64,000 bases of DNA from Moraxellaceae bacterium (GTDB lineage: Bacteria > Pseudomonadota > Gammaproteobacteria > Pseudomonadales > Moraxellaceae), in NCBI GenBank assembly GCA_030646295.1, contig JAUSND010000003.1, positions 558,001-622,000 of the forward strand, given 5' to 3'. Position 1 is the stretch's first letter; the number at the start of each line of letters is the position of its first letter. The notes beneath the pieces are model-generated. The model made no database searches. It saw only the letters and a program-made list of their open reading frames with translations, and had not been told where the DNA came from. Position numbers and translations under genes: made by a program. Below are positions 8,467 to 18,332 of the stretch, one piece after another.

Positions 8467-9453
8467 ATGAACCAGATGCTGGAAGATCTGGAGCGCGGCT
8501 TCATCAGTGAAGTAGGGCCCGCCTATCTGGCGCGTGCGCGTCCACCAAGCCCGGAACACATTCACGGCTGGCGATACCGCAGTTTCATGCCGCTCTTGCA
8601 TCGCTTGCATGCAACGGTCACGGGCCTTCGTACCCGGCACTGTTTTGTTGATGGCATGCGCATGGTCTGGTTGCAGGGAGGTAACCCGGAGGGGGAGCCT
8701 GTCGTCCTGCTGCATGGCTTTGGTGCCAGCAAGGAAAACTGGTTGCCGCTGCTGCCATTCCTGGCACGTCGCTATCATCTGTTCATTCCGGATTTGCCGG
8801 GCTGGGGACAAAGCCACTTCCATCCCGAAACAGCCTATGGCATGGACCATCAGGTTGCACGCGTGGCGGAGTGGATGAGCGGGGTGCTGCCAGCACCGGC
8901 CCATGTGGTCGGCAGTTCAATGGGCGGTGGCATTTCCGGCTTGCTCGCGGCACGTCACCCGGATCTGGTGCGCACAGTCACGCTCATGAATGCGGCAGGC
9001 GTTGCAGGTAGTCATACCACTCGTTTCGAGCAGCAGTTGATGCAGGGCCGTAACGGACTGGTGGCACATAACATAATGGGCGTGTTTGACCTGCTGTCGA
9101 CCGTGATGGAAAGCCGTTCGATGGCACTGCTGATGGCACCGGCGATGTATCAGGAGCTGGTTTCACGCCGGCATGTAAACGAGCACATGTTTCGCCAGTT
9201 GCTGCAGCATGCACCAGCCCCCGAGTTGCCGGCATTTTCGGCAGTGACGGCACCGGCTTTCATCCTCTGGGGTATTGAGGATCAGGTGCTGCATGTGTCC
9301 TGTGCCGAGACTTTCCTTGAGCTTATTCCGCATGCACGCATGAAGCTCCTGTCCGGGGTGGGACACCTGCCGATGGTGGAGCGGCCGCATCATACGGCCA
9401 GCCTTTTGCGGCGTTTCTGGAGGGATGTCCGGCAAGCTGCCGCAGTCACGTAA
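8467..9453 (+). CDS. alpha/beta hydrolase
   Basis: This 328-residue alpha/beta-hydrolase has the oxyanion motif HGFGASKENW and the nucleophile elbow GSSMGG with S151. D272 (WGIEDQ) and H300 (GVGHLPMVE) complete a credible triad. The lid lies between about residues 180 and 240. No signal peptide is visible, so it should be cytoplasmic. It follows the PF10118 gene after 142 bases on the same strand; lipid or ester hydrolysis is the likely theme. Confidence 0.88.
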   Translation: MNQMLEDLERGFISEVGPAYLARARPPSPEHIHGWRYRSFMPLLHRLHATVTGLRTRHCFVDGMRMVWLQGGNPEGEPVVLLHGFGASKENWLPLLPFLARRYHLFIPDLPGWGQSHFHPETAYGMDHQVARVAEWMSGVLPAPAHVVGSSMGGGISGLLAARHPDLVRTVTLMNAAGVAGSHTTRFEQQLMQGRNGLVAHNIMGVFDLLSTVMESRSMALLMAPAMYQELVSRRHVNEHMFRQLLQHAPAPELPAFSAVTAPAFILWGIEDQVLHVSCAETFLELIPHARMKLLSGVGHLPMVERPHHTASLLRRFWRDVRQAAAVT

Positions 9454-9577
9454 CTGGGCCTGTTCACGCTTACATATCCTGTCTTGCCAGCAATCAACCG
9501 GCCTGACGACAATCTGCACATGTCATGTGTCTGCTGCGGCCTGTATCGGGCTGGCAGCAAGAGTGCGGAGTCTTGTC

Positions 9578-11269
9578 ATGCAAAAGCTGTTGCCCGCCTT
9601 GTTACCCACCTTGTTGTCTGCTCCGGTGTCGCGCCGCCGCTTTGTCGAGGGGCTGGCGCTGGGCACGGTTGCCCTGACGGCCGGCTGGTCCCGGGCAGCA
9701 ACGGCCACGACGGATGCCTCGCGTGTTCAGGTGGTTGATCTGGCCATTGGCGAGCAAACCGTTAATTTCACCGGGCGCCAGCGCCAGGCCGTGACCGTAA
9801 ACCGTTCCTTGCCGGCTCCGGTGTTGCGCTTCCGGGAAGGCGACACGGTGGTGTTGCGTGTCACCAATCACCTCACGGAAGACACCTCCATTCACTGGCA
9901 CGGCATCCTTCTGCCCGCCAACATGGATGGTGTGCCGGGCTTCAGTTTTCACGGCATTCCGTCGGGTGAAACCTTTACCTATGAATTCCCGCTCAAGCAG
10001 AGCGGCACCTACTGGTACCACAGCCACTCCGGTATGCAGGAGGCCGTTGGCCTGTACGGGGCACTGGTCATCGAACCGCGTGAGCCGGAACCGTTCAGGG
10101 TGGATCGCGAGCATGTCGTTGTGCTGTCGGACTGGAGTGATGAAAACCCGCACCGCATTCTGGACAAGCTGAAAAAACAGGGCACGTATTACAACTATCA
10201 CCAGCGGACTGTCGGCGATTTTTTCCGGGATGTGAAACAGCAGGGGTTTGCGGCGGCCTGGGCTGATCGCAAGGCATGGGGAAGCATGCGCATGACGCCG
10301 ACAGATCTCGCCGATGTGTCGGCGGCGACGTATACCTATCTGGTCAACGGCACGACGCCGGCCGGTAACTGGACCGGTGTGTTCCGTGCGGGTGAAAAGG
10401 TACGCCTGCGTTTCATCAATGCCTCGGCCATGACCTATTTCGATGTACGCATTCCCGGCCTTAAAATGACGGTGGTGGCTGCCGATGGCCAGCCGGTGCA
10501 TCCGGTGGACATTGACGAGTTCCGTATTGCTGTTGCCGAAACACTCGACGTGATCGTGGAGCCGGTTGATAACGCCTACACGATTTTTGCACAGAGTATG
10601 GACCGTAGCGGCTATGCCCGTGCCACGCTGGCGCTCACGCAAGGCTTGCAGGCTGTGATTCCTGCGCTGGACAAGCGCCCGCTGCTCACCATGGATGACA
10701 TGGGACATGGCGAGCATATGCATCACGACATGCCGGGCATGAAAATGCAGTCCCATCCTGCCAGTGAAAGCAATAACCCCATGGTCGACATGCAGACCAT
10801 GATGCCGATGGCTCGGCTGGATGATCCGGGCATCGGCCTTCGGGATAACGGGCGCAAGGTACTGACCTATGCCGATCTGCGCAGCACCTTTGATGATCCT
10901 GACGGGCGCGTGCCCTCACGCGAAATTGAGCTGCACCTGACCGGTCATATGGAGCGGTATGTCTGGTCGTTTGACGGCATTCCTTTTGCCGATGCTGCGC
11001 CGGTCACACTGAAATATGGCGAGCGCGTGCGCGTGGTGCTGGTGAACGACACCATGATGGAGCACCCCATTCATCTGCATGGCATGTGGAGTGATCTGGA
11101 GGACGAAGACGGCAATTTTCTCGTGCGCAAACACACCATCAGCATGCCCCCGGGTACGCGCCGGACGTTCCGGGTCCGGGCGGATGCCCTGGGGCGGTGG
11201 GCCTTCCATTGTCACCTGCTCATGCACATGGACAGTGGCATGTTCCGTGAAGTGCGGGTGGAGGTCTGA
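9578..11269 (+). CDS. copA: copper resistance multicopper oxidase CopA
   Basis: This 563-residue periplasmic multicopper oxidase oxidises Cu(I) to Cu(II). A Tat signal (SRRRFVEGLALG, ending WSRAA) starts the protein. All four copper motifs are present: H106/H108 (HWHG), H148/H150 (HSHSG), HPIHLHG from H496, and HCHLLMHMDSGM with T1 cysteine C545 and axial M555. A Met/His-rich loop (GHGEHMHHDMPGMKM) lies near residues 375-395, as in PcoA/CopA. The ATG at 9578 follows GGAG; earlier in-frame codons overlap the preceding gene. copB follows after two bases. Confidence 0.95.
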   Translation: MQKLLPALLPTLLSAPVSRRRFVEGLALGTVALTAGWSRAATATTDASRVQVVDLAIGEQTVNFTGRQRQAVTVNRSLPAPVLRFREGDTVVLRVTNHLTEDTSIHWHGILLPANMDGVPGFSFHGIPSGETFTYEFPLKQSGTYWYHSHSGMQEAVGLYGALVIEPREPEPFRVDREHVVVLSDWSDENPHRILDKLKKQGTYYNYHQRTVGDFFRDVKQQGFAAAWADRKAWGSMRMTPTDLADVSAATYTYLVNGTTPAGNWTGVFRAGEKVRLRFINASAMTYFDVRIPGLKMTVVAADGQPVHPVDIDEFRIAVAETLDVIVEPVDNAYTIFAQSMDRSGYARATLALTQGLQAVIPALDKRPLLTMDDMGHGEHMHHDMPGMKMQSHPASESNNPMVDMQTMMPMARLDDPGIGLRDNGRKVLTYADLRSTFDDPDGRVPSREIELHLTGHMERYVWSFDGIPFADAAPVTLKYGERVRVVLVNDTMMEHPIHLHGMWSDLEDEDGNFLVRKHTISMPPGTRRTFRVRADALGRWAFHCHLLMHMDSGMFREVRVEV

Positions 11270-11271
11270 TC

Positions 11272-12126
11272 ATGAAAAAGATCATTTTCACCCTCGGACT
11301 CCTGACAACTTCCATGACGTGGGCAGAAGAAGACCATTCGCAGCATTCCGGGCATGTGATGCCACCTGCTGCCGTATCAGCCGCGGCGCCCGTGCAGTCT
11401 TTGCCGGATGCTCCAGTCTTGCCGCCCCCGACCGCAGCCGAACTGGCGGCAGCCTTTCCTGATCCGGGCGGGATGGACATGCAGACACACATGGGCAGCA
11501 GCCGTTCCGTGTTTTTGCAGGTCGATCAGCTGGAAGCCAGCCATGCCGATGGCGACACAGCCACAGTCTGGGAGGCCCGTGCTGGCTGGGGTAGTGCCAG
11601 TGACCGGCTCTGGTTGGGCAGCACCGGCGAGCGGACCCATGACACGTCGGAGTCTCTGGAGACCAGCCTGCTGTGGAATCATGCTGTCGCGCGGTGGTGG
11701 GATACCACCCTGGGCGTGCGTCAGGATGGCGGGGAAGGGCCGTCGCGCACCTGGGCTGCCATTGGCATGCAGGGTCTGGCGCCCGGCTTCTTTGACGTCG
11801 GGATCACGGCCTTTGCGGGTGAGTCGGGTCGCACCGCCTTGCGACTGGAGGCCGAGTATGAGGCCCGCCTGACCAATCGCCTGATCCTGGGGCCTGCGGT
11901 CGAGGTCAATCTGTACGGCAAGGATGATCCCGACCGCGCCATTGGTGCCGGGCTGAGTGATGCCGAGCTGGGGCTGCGCCTGCGCTACGAGATCCGCCGC
12001 GAGATCGCACCTTATGTGGGAGTGGAGTGGTCGACGACATTTGGCGACACGGCCGACATGGCCCGTGCCGCCGGGGCAGATGATGGCGAGGCATCGGCAG
12101 TGGCAGGCATCCGGCTCTGGTACTGA
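11272..12126 (+). CDS. copB: copper resistance protein CopB
   Basis: This 284-residue protein has an N-terminal signal peptide (KKIIFTLGLLTTSMTWA). A His/Met-containing linker (EEDHSQHSGHVM) leads into an outer-membrane beta-barrel domain of the CopB/PcoB family, with alternating strand patterns ending in RLWY. It probably works with CopA in periplasmic copper tolerance. GGAGG at the end of copA serves as its binding site, two bases after the copA stop. No CopC, CopD or copper two-component pair is adjacent. Confidence 0.92.
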   Translation: MKKIIFTLGLLTTSMTWAEEDHSQHSGHVMPPAAVSAAAPVQSLPDAPVLPPPTAAELAAAFPDPGGMDMQTHMGSSRSVFLQVDQLEASHADGDTATVWEARAGWGSASDRLWLGSTGERTHDTSESLETSLLWNHAVARWWDTTLGVRQDGGEGPSRTWAAIGMQGLAPGFFDVGITAFAGESGRTALRLEAEYEARLTNRLILGPAVEVNLYGKDDPDRAIGAGLSDAELGLRLRYEIRREIAPYVGVEWSTTFGDTADMARAAGADDGEASAVAGIRLWY

Positions 12127-12190
12127 GGGCCAGGGACTTGCCGGGGCATGAGCCGCTTGTGAGTCCTCGGGAAAACAGGGATTTTATGGT

Positions 12191-12219
12191 TTGGCAGGGC
12201 CGGCCAGCTACCGCATAAT
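12191..12219 (+). promoter_or_regulatory. sigma70-type promoter for the M16 protease gene
   Basis: TTGGCA at 12191-12196 and CATAAT at 12214-12219 are separated by 17 bases. The -10 element is about 41 bases upstream of the GTG start at 12261. Confidence 0.6.
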
Positions 12220-12260
12220 CCGGGGCATTCTGCTGCTTCTGCCAGCCCCCGGAGTTTCCT

Positions 12261-15203
12261 GTGTCTGTGACATCCCTGCCTGTTGCCCATGCCGCGTTTG
12301 AACCGGTCCGTGCTGTTCCTGTTCCGTCCCTGAATCTGGTTGTTGCCGAATACCGCCACAAGGCCACCGGCGCGGTGCACTACCACCTGGCCGCAGACAA
12401 TACGGAAAACGTGTTTCTGGTGTCCCTTCGCACCATGCCCATGGATTCAACCGGCGTTGCCCACATTCTGGAGCACACGGCACTGTGCGGTTCCCGCAAG
12501 TATCCGGTGCGCGACCCGTTCTTCCTGATGATCCGGCGTTCGCTCAACACGTTCATGAACGCGTTCACGTCCAGTGACTGGACTGCCTATCCCTTTGCCA
12601 GCCAGAACCGCAAGGATTTCGACAATCTGCTGTCCGTGTATCTGGATGCCGTGTTCTTTGCCCGTCTCGATCCGCTTGATTTTGCACAGGAAGGCATTCG
12701 TGTCGAGTTTGAAAAGCCGGACGATGCCAGTAGTCCCCTGGTCTACAAGGGTGTGGTGTTCAACGAGATGAAGGGCGCGATGAGCACAGCGCAGTCCGTG
12801 CTCTGGGAAACCCTGCACAAGCACCTGTTTCCCTCCACCACCTATCACTACAACTCCGGTGGCGACCCTGAACATATTCCCGATCTTGGTTACGAAGATC
12901 TGGTCGCGTTCTACAAGGAACATTACCACCCCAGCAATGCCGTGTTCATGACCTTTGGTGATATTCCGGCGGTGGAGCTGCAGGAAAAGATTCATGAGCA
13001 GGCGCTGAAGGAATTTACCGCGCTGCCCGAACAAATCCGTGGTCGCGATGAAAAGCGTTATCACGCGCCAGTGCGGGTGGAAGAAGCCTATGCACTGGAC
13101 GAAGAAGGATCATCTGCCAAGACCCATATCGTGATGGGATGGTTGCTGGGGCAAACGGCCAATCTGCGCGAGCGCTTTGAGGCAGAGCTGCTGGCGGGCG
13201 TGCTGCTGGAAAATTCTGCGTCGCCGCTGCGTCATTATCTGGAGACCACCGAGCTGGGGCAGTCGCCGTCGGCACTGTGCGGATCGGATGATTCTGGTCG
13301 CGAACTCAGTTTCATGTGCGGTATCGAAGGCAGCGAGCCTGAGCGTGCTGCTGCGTTTGAAGAAGGTGTGCTGGCCGTGCTGCGGGAAGTGGCCGAGTAC
13401 GGCGTGCCGGAAGAAGATGTCGAGGCAGTGCTGCACCAGCTGGAACTGAGTCAGCGCGAAATCGGTGGCGACAGTTACCCCTATGGTTTGCAGCTCATCC
13501 TCAATGGCCTTGGCGCGGTGCTGCATGACGGCGACCCGCTGGCGCTGTGGGACATCAATGCCGTGCTTGCTGATCTGCGTGTTGCCATTCGCGACCCCGG
13601 CTTTGTGAAAGGATTGGTGCAGCGCTGGTTGCTGGACAACAACCATCGTGTGCGCGTGACCTTGCGCCCCGAGCCGGCCCTGAGTGAGCGTCGCATTGCG
13701 GCGGAAGCCGCCCGACTGGCCAGAATCCGCGCCTCGCTTGATGATGTTTCCGTCGATAAAATTCTTCAGGAAACGGCGGCATTGAATGCCCGACAGTCGC
13801 AGAAAGATGATCCGGAAATCCTGCCTCTGGTAGGCCGCGAAGACATTCCTGCCGATTTTCTGGTGGCCGAAGGCCAGGAAAAACGTATCCTGATGGCGGG
13901 CCATGATGTACCGCTGGCCGTCTACAGCCAGGGCACGAATGGTCTGGTCTATGAGCAGATGATTATTGATCTGCCGGCATTCACGGACGCAGAACAGGAA
14001 CTGCTGCCACTGTATACCTCACTGGTCAGCGAGCTGGGGGCGGGTGATCACGATTACATGGCCATGCAGCAGTGGCAGTCCCGAGTCTCCGGTGGTTTGC
14101 GCATGAGTCTGTCCATGCGAACCGATCTGCATGATGCCAACAAGGGGCTTGGCCACCTTGTGTTTGCCGGCAAGGCGCTGGCGGACAAGGCGGGTGATTT
14201 CAACCAGTTGATGCAGGTGACGCTGGAAGGCCTGCGCTTTGATGAAGGCTCACGCGTACGTGAGCTGGTGGCGCAAATGAAGGCGCGCTGGGAAGCCAGC
14301 GTGACAGGGCAGGGCCATGGTCTGGCCATGCAGACGGCGGGGGCTTCCTTCAGTGCCGTAGCGGCATTCAACCAGCGCATTTCCGGGCTGCCCGGCATTC
14401 GCCGCATGAAGGCGCTGGATACCACCCTTGCCGATGACCAGTCCCTGCAGCAACTGCTCGCCAGTCTGCAGGCATTGCATCGCAAGGTGTTGCAGTCGCA
14501 GCGTCGCTTCCTGCTGATTGGAGAAGAGGATCGTCTGGCTGCACTGGAGTCCTCGCTGGCCGCCACATGGCAGGAGGCCAACTGGCAGCCTGCGCCCGGC
14601 TCACTTGTGTTTGCGACGCCCTCGCCAGCGCGCGATGTGGCGTGGTTGTGCAATACCCAGGTCCAGTTTTGTGCCAGGGCCTATCCGGCCGTGGCAATCG
14701 AGCATGCAGATGCTCCTGCACTGATGTTGCTGGGTGGCTTTTTGCGCAATGGATTCCTGCATAATGCCATTCGTGAAAAAGGCGGCGCTTACGGTGGTGG
14801 TGCCGGTTACGATGGCAATGCCTGCGCCTTCCGCTTCTATTCCTATCGTGATCCGCGCCTGACAGAAACGCTGAATGATTTTGATGCCGGCATAGACTGG
14901 CTGCTCAACGAAACGCACGAGCAGCGTCAGCTGGAAGAGACCGTGCTGGGCATCATCTCCGACATGGACAAGCCGCTGTCGCCCGCAGGTGAGGCCCGGC
15001 AGGCCTATCACAATGCGCTTTATGGCCGTACACACGAGCAACGCAAGCATCTGCGTGAGCGTCTGCTGGCCGTATCGCTGAATGACCTGAGCCGCGTCGG
15101 TGAAACGTGGCTTGCCCGGGGACGTGCATGCACCGCCGTCATTGCACCCAGTACCAGGTCCGCCGAAGTGGAAGCGCTTGGTCTTGCGATAGAGAAGCTC
15201 TGA
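12261..15203 (+). CDS. M16C metalloprotease, PreP/presequence protease-like
   Basis: This 980-residue inverzincin has the zinc motif H68-x-x-E71-H72 (HILEH) and third ligand E169 (VVFNEMKGAMS). Four M16-type repeats and the M16C-associated middle domain follow. The C-terminal REKGGAYGGGAGY segment is the R/Y substrate-binding motif of the family. Length matches mitochondrial and bacterial PreP enzymes, which degrade small unfolded peptides. No signal peptide is visible. The start is a GTG with GGAG upstream and a good promoter in front. Two hydrolase genes follow at four-base spacing. Confidence 0.92.
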   Translation: MSVTSLPVAHAAFEPVRAVPVPSLNLVVAEYRHKATGAVHYHLAADNTENVFLVSLRTMPMDSTGVAHILEHTALCGSRKYPVRDPFFLMIRRSLNTFMNAFTSSDWTAYPFASQNRKDFDNLLSVYLDAVFFARLDPLDFAQEGIRVEFEKPDDASSPLVYKGVVFNEMKGAMSTAQSVLWETLHKHLFPSTTYHYNSGGDPEHIPDLGYEDLVAFYKEHYHPSNAVFMTFGDIPAVELQEKIHEQALKEFTALPEQIRGRDEKRYHAPVRVEEAYALDEEGSSAKTHIVMGWLLGQTANLRERFEAELLAGVLLENSASPLRHYLETTELGQSPSALCGSDDSGRELSFMCGIEGSEPERAAAFEEGVLAVLREVAEYGVPEEDVEAVLHQLELSQREIGGDSYPYGLQLILNGLGAVLHDGDPLALWDINAVLADLRVAIRDPGFVKGLVQRWLLDNNHRVRVTLRPEPALSERRIAAEAARLARIRASLDDVSVDKILQETAALNARQSQKDDPEILPLVGREDIPADFLVAEGQEKRILMAGHDVPLAVYSQGTNGLVYEQMIIDLPAFTDAEQELLPLYTSLVSELGAGDHDYMAMQQWQSRVSGGLRMSLSMRTDLHDANKGLGHLVFAGKALADKAGDFNQLMQVTLEGLRFDEGSRVRELVAQMKARWEASVTGQGHGLAMQTAGASFSAVAAFNQRISGLPGIRRMKALDTTLADDQSLQQLLASLQALHRKVLQSQRRFLLIGEEDRLAALESSLAATWQEANWQPAPGSLVFATPSPARDVAWLCNTQVQFCARAYPAVAIEHADAPALMLLGGFLRNGFLHNAIREKGGAYGGGAGYDGNACAFRFYSYRDPRLTETLNDFDAGIDWLLNETHEQRQLEETVLGIISDMDKPLSPAGEARQAYHNALYGRTHEQRKHLRERLLAVSLNDLSRVGETWLARGRACTAVIAPSTRSAEVEALGLAIEKL

Positions 15204-15206
15204 TCA

Positions 15207-16004
15207 ATGAGTAAACCAGAACTGCATTTTGCCCATGCCAACGGTATTCCTTCGGCCTGCTATCGCAAGCTGTTCGGTGCCCTCGAGTCCGTTTTTGATG
15301 TGAAGTACCTGCCTGTCATGGGGACCGATCCGGCCTATCCGGTTGATGCCAACTGGCATTCCCTTGTCGATCAGGTGGCGGACTCCATTCGCCTGCGCTG
15401 TAACGGACCGGTGATTGGCCTTGGGCACTCCATGGGCGGGCTTACCACCTTCATGGCAGCGCATCGCCATCCTGAACTGTTCAAGGCGGTTGTCGTCATG
15501 GACCCGCCCATCATCAACGGGCTGGGCGCACTCAGTTTCGGTTTCATGAAGGCCATCGGTCAGGTGGATCGCATCACGCCTGCAGGCAAGAGCATGGGGC
15601 GTCGTGAGGTCTGGCCTTCGCGTGATGTGGCCCGTGAGTTGCTGGGCAAGAAGCGTCTGTTCCGCAGCTTTGATCCGGACTGCTTCGAGGATTATCTGAA
15701 CTTCGGGCTCAGTGATTGCGAGGAGGGCGTTTGCCTCACCATTCCGGCAACAGTTGAAGTCGAAATTTTCCGGCACACGCCACACAACTCCTGGCGCTTC
15801 CGTTCGCCCTTGCAGGTGCCCGGCACCCTGTTGTCGGGTGCGCAGAGCGAGTTTCGCGGCACAGGATTTGCCGAGCGCATGGCACGTACCCATGCCATGC
15901 TGCACGAGTATGTTGAAGGCGGGCACATGTTTCCGCTGGAGAAGCCGCTGCAGACAGCCGGGCATATCCTGGCTGCACTGAAACAGGAAAAGGTCATCGC
16001 ATGA
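15207..16004 (+). CDS. alpha/beta hydrolase
   Basis: This 265-residue alpha/beta-hydrolase has the nucleophile elbow GLGHSMGGL with S75 and a C-terminal catalytic histidine H240 (EGGHMFPLEKP). The N terminus opens directly with FAHANGIPS, the oxyanion-loop motif of a subgroup of serum-esterase-like hydrolases. It begins three bases after the protease stop. The next hydrolase gene overlaps its stop by four bases (ATGA), so the three genes look like one operon. The substrate is unknown. Confidence 0.87.
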   Translation: MSKPELHFAHANGIPSACYRKLFGALESVFDVKYLPVMGTDPAYPVDANWHSLVDQVADSIRLRCNGPVIGLGHSMGGLTTFMAAHRHPELFKAVVVMDPPIINGLGALSFGFMKAIGQVDRITPAGKSMGRREVWPSRDVARELLGKKRLFRSFDPDCFEDYLNFGLSDCEEGVCLTIPATVEVEIFRHTPHNSWRFRSPLQVPGTLLSGAQSEFRGTGFAERMARTHAMLHEYVEGGHMFPLEKPLQTAGHILAALKQEKVIA

Positions 16005-16864
16005 CGGTGGCTGTCGTGGAGCGGATCTTTCAGCACAAGGGCCGTCACATTGCGGCACGCTGCTGGCACGATGCCTCGCTGCCGCCTTTGCTGGCATTGC
16101 ATGGCTGGCAGGACAATGCTGCCACCTTTGACCGGCTTGCCCCGTTACTGTCGGGTTATCACATCGTTGCCATGGATTTTGCCGGTCACGGTTTCAGCGA
16201 CTGGCGTGCCGAGGGCATGCGGTATCACACGCTGGATCACGTCGATGATGTGCTGGCGGTCGTCAACCAGCTGGGCTGGGAGCGCTTTGCCCTGATGGGG
16301 CATTCGATGGGGGCAGGTATCGGCTCGTTGTTTGCCGGTGCACTGCCTGAGCGTATCAGCCGTTTCGTGATGATTGACGGCCTTGGACCGTATGCCGGCT
16401 CTGCTGCAGAGGCGCCCGGCATTTTGCGCGATGCGTTGCTGGAGTGGCAGGCGTATGAGCCGCGTGAAGATCGTGTGTTTGCCAGCCGGGAGATGGCCGT
16501 AACAGCTCGCCAGCGTGGCTTCACACCGCTCAGTGCACAGGCTGCCGGCATACTGTGCTCACGTTCGCTGAAAGAAGTTGAGGGCGGGTTTGCCTGGACC
16601 ATGGATCGCCGCATACGGCATCACTCGTCATTGCGTCTGACCGAGCCACAGGTGCTCGCCTTTCTCGGTGCCATTGCAGCGCCCGTGCAGGTTATTCGTG
16701 CGTCACAGGGATTTCCGGCTGATCCGGTGGTGTTCGATGCACGGCTTGCGGCCTTGCATCAGCTGGAGCTGCAGATTGTATCTGGCGGGCACCATCTGCA
16801 TCTGGATGAAAGTCCGGCAGAAGTGGCAGCGGTCATCAACCGCTTTCTGTCACGCACCGACTGA
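16001..16864 (+). CDS. alpha/beta hydrolase
   Basis: This 287-residue alpha/beta-hydrolase has LHGWQDNAATF as oxyanion loop and GHSMGAG with nucleophile S102. GGHHLHLDE holds the likely catalytic histidine. It resembles the serine hydrolase-like (SERHL) and MhpC-type groups. The start ATG overlaps the TGA of the preceding hydrolase, so translation is coupled. The two neighbours differ clearly in sequence despite the shared fold, so a recent tandem duplication is unlikely. Confidence 0.87.
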   Translation: MTVAVVERIFQHKGRHIAARCWHDASLPPLLALHGWQDNAATFDRLAPLLSGYHIVAMDFAGHGFSDWRAEGMRYHTLDHVDDVLAVVNQLGWERFALMGHSMGAGIGSLFAGALPERISRFVMIDGLGPYAGSAAEAPGILRDALLEWQAYEPREDRVFASREMAVTARQRGFTPLSAQAAGILCSRSLKEVEGGFAWTMDRRIRHHSSLRLTEPQVLAFLGAIAAPVQVIRASQGFPADPVVFDARLAALHQLELQIVSGGHHLHLDESPAEVAAVINRFLSRTD

Positions 16865-16884
16865 ACGACACACTTGGGTGGCGA

Positions 16885-17706
16885 TCAGTTTTTTCCCTGC
16901 GCTGCCGCCAGTTTGCGTGCATACACGAGCATGTCTTCCGGAATGACACCGGGATTCTGCCGCTTCCTGTCCCATGCCTGTTGCGCCTGCTCATGGGGCA
17001 GGTACAGGTTGTCGCCTGCGCCAACCGCCGCCACGATGCCTTCGGCAATGTCATCTGCCGTTATGTCCGAGCTTGCCAGCAATTTGTTCAATGCGGCCTT
17101 GGTGAGCGGGTCATGCGTACGCAGTGACTCGTTCAGGTTGGTCTGGAAATAGGACGGGCACACGGCCAGGGTGCGGATATTCCATGGCGACAGTTCGGCT
17201 GCCAGTGTTTCCGAGAGGGCAATCACGCCGGCTTTGGCCACATTGTAATTGGCCATGGCAGGCGGGTTGAGCAGGCCGGCCATGGAGGCAATGTTCACAA
17301 ACTGTCCCTGTTGCTGCTGCTTGAACAGCGATGTGAATACGCGACAGCCACGCACCACACCCAGCAGGTTGATGTTCAGCATCCATGACCAGTCGGCTTC
17401 ACTGATGCCCTCAAAACTGCCGCCACCTGCTACGCCGGCATTGTTGACGACAATGTCCAGTCCGCCCCAGTGCGCAGTAACCCACTCCAGCGCGGCCACA
17501 AAGTCAGGCTCGCTCGTGACATCCAGCGCCAGGAACACGGCGTCAGCGGCACCGGAGGTCTTGCAGAGCGCGACGGATTCCTCGGCACGCTCACGGGCAA
17601 TGTCCGCCACAATGATTTGTGCCCCGCGTCGCGCCCAAGCCATTGCCATGGCACGGCCAAGGCCGCTGCCGGCACCGGTGATCAGGACACGAACGGGCGA
17701 CGTCAT
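16885..17706 (-). CDS. SDR family oxidoreductase
   Basis: This 273-residue classical SDR has TGAGSGLG at residues 11-18, VVNNAGVAGGG, the catalytic serine region NIASMAGLLNPP, and Y-x-x-x-K in NYNVAKAGV. GAGAAAG precedes the ATG at 17706. It lies nine bases downstream of folE on the same strand and is convergent with the hydrolase operon. The substrate is not predictable. The pairing with folE leaves a pteridine substrate possible, but no pteridine-reductase motif is recognised. Confidence 0.87.
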   Translation of the reverse strand: MTSPVRVLITGAGSGLGRAMAMAWARRGAQIIVADIARERAEESVALCKTSGAADAVFLALDVTSEPDFVAALEWVTAHWGGLDIVVNNAGVAGGGSFEGISEADWSWMLNINLLGVVRGCRVFTSLFKQQQQGQFVNIASMAGLLNPPAMANYNVAKAGVIALSETLAAELSPWNIRTLAVCPSYFQTNLNESLRTHDPLTKAALNKLLASSDITADDIAEGIVAAVGAGDNLYLPHEQAQQAWDRKRQNPGVIPEDMLVYARKLAAAQGKN

Positions 17707-17715
17707 GGTACTTTC

Positions 17716-18255
17716 TCAGTTGGTCAGCGACAGGAATTCGTTGCGGGTTTGCGGGTTCTCGCGAAAGCGTCCCAGCATGATGGAAGTTTTCATCACTGAA
17801 TTCTGTTTTTCCACGCCACGCATCATCATGCACATGTGACGGGCTTCAATGATCACGCCAACCCCGCGGGCATCCGTCACCTTCTGCACAGCATCAGCAA
17901 TCTGCTTGGTCAGGTTTTCCTGGATCTGCAGGCGGCGTGCATACATGTCGACGATGCGTGCAATCTTGGATAATCCCAGTACCTTGCCGGAGGGCAGGTA
18001 GGCGACATGGACCTTGCCAATGAATGGCAGCAGGTGATGTTCGCAGAGCGAGTACAGCTCGATGTCCTTCACAATGACCATTTCATCGTTGTCGGACGGA
18101 AAAATGGCGTTGTTGACGATGGTGTCGAGGTCTTCCTCATAGCCCTTGCATAGGTAGCGGAAGGCCTTGGTGGCGCGGGCAGGCGTATCCTTCAGGCCAG
18201 GGCGCTCCAGGTCTTCACCGACGGCGGTGATGATGCTGGCATAGGCGTTTTCCAT
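17716..18255 (-). CDS. folE: GTP cyclohydrolase I
   Basis: This enzyme converts GTP to dihydroneopterin triphosphate, the first step of folate synthesis. Diagnostic residues are the zinc ligands in [10 protein letters not shown] and in [10 protein letters not shown], and the GTP-binding GVEKQNS. The ATG at 18255 gives 179 residues, follows GAGG at ten bases and matches the N terminus expected for the family. ATG 18276 and GTG 18327 extend it in frame but lack clear binding sites. GTG 18327 lies only five bases after the upstream kinase stop, so readthrough from the kinase genes is plausible. Confidence 0.93.
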   Translation of the reverse strand: MENAYASIITAVGEDLERPGLKDTPARATKAFRYLCKGYEEDLDTIVNNAIFPSDNDEMVIVKDIELYSLCEHHLLPFIGKVHVAYLPSGKVLGLSKIARIVDMYARRLQIQENLTKQIADAVQKVTDARGVGVIIEARHMCMMMRGVEKQNSVMKTSIMLGRFRENPQTRNEFLSLTN

Positions 18256-18332
18256 GGGGTTCAGGCCTCGTGTCATGAAATCAAGGGGTGCCACCCTAAC
18301 CAAATCACTGGCAGGGGTCAAAGGCACAAGAC

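Noticed and set aside
16001-16864. Tandem duplication of the two neighbouring alpha/beta hydrolases
   Set aside because: Beyond the shared nucleophile elbow the two proteins differ in N terminus, lid and C-terminal motif.
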